Assembly (NCBI RefSeq): GCF_004001245.1
Contig: NZ_AP018724.1
Coordinates: 1,294,501 to 1,358,500, forward strand
Reading direction: 5' to 3'
DNA: 64,000 nucleotides
Source of the DNA: Sulfurivermis fontis
Lineage (GTDB): Bacteria > Pseudomonadota > Gammaproteobacteria > Thiohalomonadales > Thiohalomonadaceae
The notes under the pieces were generated by a model. That model was not told where the DNA came from. It worked only from the letters and a program-made list of their open reading frames with translations, and searched no databases. Position 1 is the stretch's first letter; each line of letters opens with the position of its first letter. A program made the translations under genes and the position numbers. Shown one piece after another: positions 59,269 through 64,000 of the stretch.

Positions 59269-60884
59269 GCGGCGTTCTCCCGGAATTCGATCTGCTTGCG
59301 TACGGCCATCAGCGTGAGGGCATCCCCCAGCGGTGTGCGGTATTGCTGGCCATCGGCGCGGTAGGGCAGCTCGGTAAACGTGCCGGCCTTCAACAGGGCA
59401 TGCAGGCCGTCATCAAACTTGTTGAGCCGGTCTCCCTGTTCCTTTTCCATCAGGCTGCGCCAGCGCTGGTATTGCCGTCTGGCGGCGGCCATGTCCTGAC
59501 CGAGGACACCGACGAGCTGGCGCATCGGCCCGCGGCTCAAACCTTCGAGCAATGCGGTGAAGGCACGCAGATCGTCGAGTCTGGGCAGATGGTTGTGGGC
59601 AGACAGGGTGTAGGTGACGAGGGTCTGGCAATAGCTTCGTGCCGCGTCGTTGGTTGCCTTGTTGCCGCCCTCCCGCACGGTGAGTTCCCGCGCCAGGATG
59701 TCTGCATAGCGTCCGATGTGGGCGGTGGTGATGCGATGAAAGGCCAGGGCCGAGGGGATGCGTCCTGCGACCTTGTTTTGCGGCTCTTTCGCCTGGGCCT
59801 TGGCGGCCTTGCACAGGTCTTCGGCCAATTGATGGGCCATGTAGAACGGCTGCGAGGCCTTCATGAAGACGATGCCGGCACAGGCGCTCAGTCCGGCAGG
59901 GAGTCCGCTGATGTCGACGCCATCCTGTTTCATCTGTGCATAGACGGACAGCAACTCCTTTGCTGTCTGTTCTTCAAAGTGCTGGATGAAGGTGCTGGCG
60001 AAATCCAGGGCCAGATCGGAACGTACCAGGACGGTGAGATCATCACCGCCGAGGACGATGGGGCGTGCCGGCATGACTTGGTTTGCGCTGACCTTGGAAA
60101 CGAGCACCTCATGCGTGGCCTGTTTGGCGGCGGCCTCCGTGGCGCGGCCGATGGCATCGGAGAATGCCTTGAAGCAGGCGACGAATTTCGGGTGTGCTTT
60201 CAGCCGCTCGCTCAGGGTGATGAGCAGCTGTCCGAGGCCGTTGCCGTCGGCATGGATCAGGGCCAGGCCTTCGCGCTCACCGTCGTAGGGAAATACGTCA
60301 TCATTTTCTTCGCCGGGTTCACGGGAGAGTTGCAGCGGCCAGGTGGCGTTGGTTCCTGGGTTGAATTTTTCCGTCAGGGATTTGCCGCGCGACAGATCCA
60401 GCTTGCGCGCCGTGGCGGCATCTACGGCTTCGCCTGCCTTGCCGCGCCATGCTGTCGCGGGCATGCCGGTACGGCGGCAGCGGGCGGCAAAGGGGCCGGC
60501 GACGGGCAGCGCGGGTGGGCGGGTGTTGCGGTAGCCGGCCAGACCGCGACGGGCCTGTTCATAGGCAAGGATGTTGCTGGCACCTTCGCCACGGGCATGC
60601 ACGAAATCCAGGCCCGGGGCCTGGATTTCAACCACCAGGGGCCAGAGTGCCGCCAGGCGTTCGATGGCATCCCCGTTCGTGCTGAAGGCAAAAAAGGCGC
60701 CGCCTGCACGGCGGGAAAACTCGATATCGCTCTCGATAGCGAGCGCCTTCAGGGTGTCCTGCAAGGGCTGGGCGCACAGGTCATCCACCAGCTCACTGGC
60801 GCCGACGATTTCCTTCAGCTTGTTGCTGTTGAAGATGTAGCTCTGGATGGATTTGGCTTCGAACAGGTAGGCGTAACAGGTCAT
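59265..60884 (-). CDS. cas10: Cas10, type III cyclase subunit (no HD domain)
   Basis: 539-aa Cas10. It begins directly with a palm-like fold (YLFEAKSIQSYIFNSNKLKE, IVGASELVDDLC) and has no room for an N-terminal HD nuclease, as in many III-D systems. The second palm domain carries the metal-binding IHADGNGLGQ (211-216 region) and the GGDD motif at 279-282 (IVLGGDDLTVLVRSD), so cyclic oligoadenylate synthesis should be intact. A helical C-terminal part follows (about 400-539). Both ends overlap neighbours by 4 bp. Confidence 0.9.
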   Translation of the reverse strand: MTCYAYLFEAKSIQSYIFNSNKLKEIVGASELVDDLCAQPLQDTLKALAIESDIEFSRRAGGAFFAFSTNGDAIERLAALWPLVVEIQAPGLDFVHARGEGASNILAYEQARRGLAGYRNTRPPALPVAGPFAARCRRTGMPATAWRGKAGEAVDAATARKLDLSRGKSLTEKFNPGTNATWPLQLSREPGEENDDVFPYDGEREGLALIHADGNGLGQLLITLSERLKAHPKFVACFKAFSDAIGRATEAAAKQATHEVLVSKVSANQVMPARPIVLGGDDLTVLVRSDLALDFASTFIQHFEEQTAKELLSVYAQMKQDGVDISGLPAGLSACAGIVFMKASQPFYMAHQLAEDLCKAAKAQAKEPQNKVAGRIPSALAFHRITTAHIGRYADILARELTVREGGNKATNDAARSYCQTLVTYTLSAHNHLPRLDDLRAFTALLEGLSRGPMRQLVGVLGQDMAAARRQYQRWRSLMEKEQGDRLNKFDDGLHALLKAGTFTELPYRADGQQYRTPLGDALTLMAVRKQIEFRENAA

Positions 60885-62023
60885 GGCTGCCTCGGTGGAG
60901 TGTCATGGTCGGGTTCGATGGTTATCTGCCCGGCGGGCAGGGTGATGCCAAAGCGTTGCAGCGGGCGTTTGCCGCTGGCCGTGATCAGATAGGGCTGTGC
61001 GGCGATGGCGCCCAGCGCCGTCTTGATGGCGGTGTTGCTGCGGGTCTTGCGTTGCTCGAAATAGTCCTTGGTCATGCCGCTCTTGAGTGCCTCGGCGACG
61101 CGCTCGTAGTCGCCACTCGCCGTTCCTACCAGGCGGCCGTAATGGTGCAGGTATTCCTCCGCCAGACCGTCATCGCTCCAGCGGACCGGGGATGCTCCAT
61201 CGCGGCGGCGCTGCACCAGCCAGAGGTAGAAGGCCAGTTCGGCTGGCTTCATAGGGACCAATCGTTCACCTGCCGTGAGCTGTTTGGCTGTGAGGTCGAT
61301 GTAAATGTGAGGTGCGGCGAGCAGTTTTTGTACGCCGGTGACCGTTTCGCTGAAACTGGCACTGCCGCTGAGCAACTGTTGTGGCAGGCCGTCGCGCATG
61401 CGCACGAAGGGGATGTCGGCCAGTGCCACTTCGGCTTCGTGGGTGTTGAGAGGGCGGCCGTGCTTGTCGTCGGTATAGATGACCTCGCTGTAGGGGCGCG
61501 GATAGAAGAACTGCCGGTTGCCCTCGTAAGGTGGCGGTACCAGGACGTGGGACAGGCGGTCCTGCGTGCGGCCGTAGAGGGAGAGGGCATAGCCGGCATA
61601 GAAGCCCATGGTTTTGCGGCCACCGGCAATGGAGACATGCAGCGCGGCGTCGGGATCGGCAGTCAGCGTGCGGATCATGGCGGTGATGTGGTCGGCGGCG
61701 TGGCTGTTGTCATCGACGCTGCGGATATCGCCGAGCGGCCGGCCGTGCTCGTCTTTCAGCACATGGATGTTGTCCAGGGTGAAATCGATGGGGGGCAGGG
61801 CGTAATCGTGCCGCAACTGCTGGAACCAGCCGGGGTCCTTGGAGAGGAGGGTGAGACGGGCATGCTCGCGGCCCTCTGCGGTGGTCAGCAGATGGATTTC
61901 GGTGGGAACGAAGCGCGGGCTGGCCTTGACCGCCAGATAGTAAACGGTCTCCGTCAGGATCTGCGGTGACAGGCCGGCGACGGCGAACAGGATGCGTCGT
62001 GGATAGTCGGCAGGCAATTTCAT
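60881..62023 (-). CDS. NE0113-family CARF protein (TIGR02584)
   Basis: 380-aa protein of the CRISPR-associated NE0113 family. The N-terminal CARF domain opens RRILFAVAGLSPQILTETVY and carries VSIAGGRKTMGFYAGYALSL (motif at 131-139). The C-terminal half (about 230-370) contains AELAFYLWLVQRRRDGASP and GLAEEYLHHYGRLVG, resembling a winged-helix domain rather than HEPN; I find no RxxxxH nuclease motif. It may be a ring nuclease or a ligand-responsive regulator rather than an effector. ATG 62023 overlaps the cas6 stop by 1 bp; the open frame extending upstream is not the gene. Confidence 0.8.
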   Translation of the reverse strand: MKLPADYPRRILFAVAGLSPQILTETVYYLAVKASPRFVPTEIHLLTTAEGREHARLTLLSKDPGWFQQLRHDYALPPIDFTLDNIHVLKDEHGRPLGDIRSVDDNSHAADHITAMIRTLTADPDAALHVSIAGGRKTMGFYAGYALSLYGRTQDRLSHVLVPPPYEGNRQFFYPRPYSEVIYTDDKHGRPLNTHEAEVALADIPFVRMRDGLPQQLLSGSASFSETVTGVQKLLAAPHIYIDLTAKQLTAGERLVPMKPAELAFYLWLVQRRRDGASPVRWSDDGLAEEYLHHYGRLVGTASGDYERVAEALKSGMTKDYFEQRKTRSNTAIKTALGAIAAQPYLITASGKRPLQRFGITLPAGQITIEPDHDTPPRQP

Positions 62024-62999
62024 CAGTAGGCGCCTCGGGTAGCAACTGCCGCCACCGTATCGAATCCGGGGGCGCTTGCGCGAGCCTGGCAAGCTTGTGG
62101 CAATTCGATGCGGTAGGCGCCGAGGCCCATGGTGGTCAATTTGCCGACGTGCAGGTACTGCCCATGCCAGAGTGCCGGCCAGAAGGTTTCCAGGCCGTGA
62201 AGCGAGAGGCGGATATGGCCGATCAGCCCGCCCATCTTGTGGCCGCGTTGCTGGCGGGAGGAATAGCGTTCCAGGTCGATCCAGTGCATCGCCGTGCTGT
62301 ACGCCGGCGGCGAGTCGGGGGCGAGATAGGGAAGATGGCACTCGGCAAAACCGGCACCGTCGCTGTGGTACTGGCCCAGACGCAGGATGCGCTGGCGGAT
62401 GGCCAACAGCAGGGTGGTGGGGGTCAGGTTTTCTGCCGCGACCAGGCCATTGCCCTGCTTCAGGCGCAACGGTGTCAGGAAATGCAGGGTGACACTCTCC
62501 GGGACAGGAGGCGTGACCGGCGTGGTGTACCCATTGCCGGATGGTCGGCCCAACGGCTACCGTCGTGCTGCTGCACCGTCTCCAGCCGGAAGATGGTGGA
62601 GCGGCTGCCGACGCCGCGTAGCCCGGCCTGATACATGGCTTCAGCGACCAGGGTTGCCATTTGTCGTGCACGCCCGACCAGCGTGACCTCGACGGTGTAT
62701 GGTTCTTTGCTCCCATTCTGTGGCAAGGGGCGCAGGATGAGCGGATGCGGGGCGTTGGTATTGACGCCATCGCTGGTATCGCCGGCGGTTGGGGTTTCAA
62801 AGAGATAGGTGTAGTTGCAGGCCTGCTGCCGCGGGCAATTGCCGCAGTTGTCCAGTGCGGTATTGCAGCAGTGGGCGCGCAGGGAATGGCCGAACGCTCC
62901 GCGCCAGGCGGAGCCGAGGTATTCAAGCGGTGACAGCGGCCCCTAGGGGCGATAGAGAAAGCGCAGCCGCGTGTATTCGGGAACCCAAAAACCAGACAT
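62023..62999 (-). pseudogene. cas6: cas6 with in-frame amber codon and frameshift
   Basis: Remnant of a Cas6 crRNA-processing ribonuclease. From ATG 62999 it reads MSGFWVPEYTRLRFLYRP, then an in-frame TAG at 62945-62943, and continues in the same frame GPLSPLEYLGSAWRGAFGHS, CGNCPRQQACNYTYLFE and GLRGVGSRSTIFRLETVQQH. Within about 62461-62557 the frame shifts; the new frame continues VPESVTLHFLTPLRLKQGNG, and ends with the RAMP glycine-rich segment LHVGKLTTMGLGAYRIEL. Both parts are plainly one ~325-aa Cas6. Two separate lesions make a sequencing error less likely than decay. It is first in the operon. Confidence 0.85.
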
Positions 63000-63027
63000 C
63001 TTTATTGTAGTTATGTGCCGATTTTAA

Positions 63028-63180
63028 GGAAGCTCTGAATAAGTTCAGAGCTTCCGCGGCACAGGGATGTGCCGCCATTTTCCAACGACGATAAGTCGTT
63101 GGAAAATGAAGCCAAGCGAAAATCACACTTTTCGCTTGGCGTGGTCTGAAAAGTCCAGGATGGACTTATTCAGACCTTCC
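63028..63180. mobile_element. 153-bp IS5-type MITE with TTAA target duplication
   Basis: Terminal inverted repeats begin GGAAGCTCTGAATAAGT at the left and GGAAGGTCTGAATAAGT (read inward on the other strand) at the right. The flanks are TTAA at 63024-63027 and 63181-63184. The ends resemble IS5 (GGAAGGTGCGAATAAG) and the TTAA duplication fits the YTAR rule of IS5-group elements. It encodes no transposase. Inside are further palindromes: 63028-63055, 63076-63108, 63111-63140 and 63143-63176. It lies 29 bp upstream of the cas6 start. Confidence 0.8.
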
Positions 63181-63184
63181 TTAA

Positions 63185-63376
63185 TTGTAAGTGCGAATCT
63201 ACCGTAGGCTCTATCGGTATGACAATACAGATAATCCCGGAACGCGCCTTCGCTGCGTCAGCCTGATGGCAGGCGATGGAATCTAATCCAGTCTGAGCAG
63301 TCGATTATTGCCCCATCGAAATTACTAATTCACTGCTGTATTGCATAGGCAGGCAGCGGTTAGCATAATCAGGTGT
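63185..63376. other. Intergenic region upstream of the Crp/Fnr gene
   Basis: 192 bp. A possible promoter (TTGCAT 63341-63346, 17-bp spacer, CATAAT 63364-63369) would start transcription nearly at the ATG at 63377, implying a leaderless mRNA. Otherwise nothing was recognised. Confidence 0.4.
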
Positions 63377-64000
63377 ATGGATCAGGCAATCATTTCAGAT
63401 CAGGAACTGCGCTCGCATGCTTTGTTCAGCGGCTTGAGTGACGATGAGCTGGCGCGTATCAAGGAAGGTATTCAGCTGGTGCACTTGGCGGAAGGGGAGC
63501 ATCTGTTCACCCAGGGGCAGCCGGCGGATCGCTTTTTCATGTTGCGACGCGGTCAGGTCAAGCTGTATCGGCTTTCCCCCACCGGCAATGAAAAGGTCAT
63601 CGAGATCATTCGTCCCGGGCAGTGCTTCGCCGAGGCGGTGATGTTCATGGATGTGCAGCGCTATCCGGTCAGCTCGCAGGCCCTGGTCCCGGCCGAACTC
63701 TATGCCATCAACAATCGGAGTTTCCTGGGGGTGTTGCGCGATTCCGTGGATACCTGCTTCCGCGTGATGGCGGACATGAGTGTGCGGCTGCATCATCGCC
63801 TGAACGAAATCGATGCTCTGACACTGCAGAATGCCACGCTGCGCCTGGTCAACTACCTGGTCGGTCAGGCGCCCAAGGGGGCTGACAAGGAGGCCGAGGT
63901 ATCCTTGCCGGCGGCGAAGAACATCATCGCCTCCCGCTTGTCGGTGCAGCCGGAAACCCTGTCACGAATCCTTCATTCCCTGAGCGATCAGGGACTCATC
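63377..64000 (+). CDS. Crp/Fnr-family regulator (partial)
   Basis: 208 aa to the window edge. A cyclic-nucleotide-binding-like beta-barrel (GLSDDELARIKEGIQLV, HLFTQGQPADRFFMLRRGQ, IIRPGQCFAEAVMF) is followed by the dimerisation helix and a winged helix (NIIASRLSVQPETLSRILHS). It lacks the N-terminal cysteine cluster of Fnr, so it is not an iron-sulphur sensor; the type resembles Dnr/NnrR. Transcribed away from the cas operon, it may or may not regulate it. The C-terminus lies outside the window. Confidence 0.88.
   Translation, partial: MDQAIISDQELRSHALFSGLSDDELARIKEGIQLVHLAEGEHLFTQGQPADRFFMLRRGQVKLYRLSPTGNEKVIEIIRPGQCFAEAVMFMDVQRYPVSSQALVPAELYAINNRSFLGVLRDSVDTCFRVMADMSVRLHHRLNEIDALTLQNATLRLVNYLVGQAPKGADKEAEVSLPAAKNIIASRLSVQPETLSRILHSLSDQGLI

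Noticed and set aside
62030-62926. The 681-codon open frame that extends the NE0113-family protein upstream
   Set aside because: Its first 300 residues are low-complexity Pro/Arg/His/Ser-rich shadow of cas6, in another frame. CARF similarity begins only at MKLPADYPRR (62023).

Overview
The window looks like a chromosomal segment of a GC-rich gammaproteobacterium. The gene order mupP-ubiG-mtaD-mtnA-gyrA-serC-pheA-hisC-aroF/tyrA-aroA-cmk-rpsA-ihfB closely matches the order I recall around Pseudomonas aeruginosa gyrA. Hopanoid genes (hpnC/hpnD), LapAB and an aryl-polyene-type operon suggest a free-living relative of the Chromatiales. This placement is inferred from gene content; no marker search was run.

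Layout. Positions 1-8.4 kb hold squalene synthesis (hpnD, hpnC), rmuC, a MupP-type phosphatase, ubiG, mtaD, a porin and mtnA. Positions 8.6-24.7 kb are a nearly uninterrupted + strand block: gyrA, serine synthesis (serC, serA), aromatic amino acid synthesis (pheA, hisC, aroF, tyrA, aroA), cmk, rpsA, ihfB, lapA, lapB, pyrF and a ComEA-like protein. Positions 24.7-30.7 kb hold galU, tRNA-Asn, a FimT/GspH pseudopilin, an aminotransferase, uvrB, tRNA-Val and a DUF218 protein. Positions 31-42.6 kb are a tightly overlapping 13-gene operon resembling aryl polyene/xanthomonadin clusters: carrier protein, ligase, two dehydratases, ketosynthase plus partner, ketoreductase, acyltransferase, glycosyltransferase, LolA-like carrier, MMPL exporter and a hydrolase. 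Positions 42.7-50.3 kb are the translation block thrS-infC-rpmI-rplT-pheS-pheT-ihfA-merR followed by tRNA-Pro.

The most interesting part is 50.3-63.2 kb: a three-repeat CRISPR array and a 12-kb minus-strand type III CRISPR operon with the features of subtype III-D (Cas10 without an HD domain, Csx10, a small Csx19-like protein, several Cas7-type RAMPs). It carries an unusually rich cyclic-oligoadenylate toolkit: a Card1/Can2-type CARF nuclease, a DUF1874 (Crn2/AcrIII-1-type) ring nuclease, a NE0113-family CARF protein, and a membrane protein with two N-terminal transmembrane helices and a C-terminal CARF-like domain. No cas1 or cas2 is present.

The operon shows damage. cas6 has an in-frame amber codon and a frameshift, one small Cas7-like gene has a frameshift, and a 153-bp IS5-type MITE with a TTAA target duplication sits directly upstream of cas6. 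The cyclase and every effector gene remain open. Either this is a decaying locus whose signalling half outlives its guide-processing half, or crRNAs are processed in trans. The window ends inside a Crp/Fnr-family regulator.
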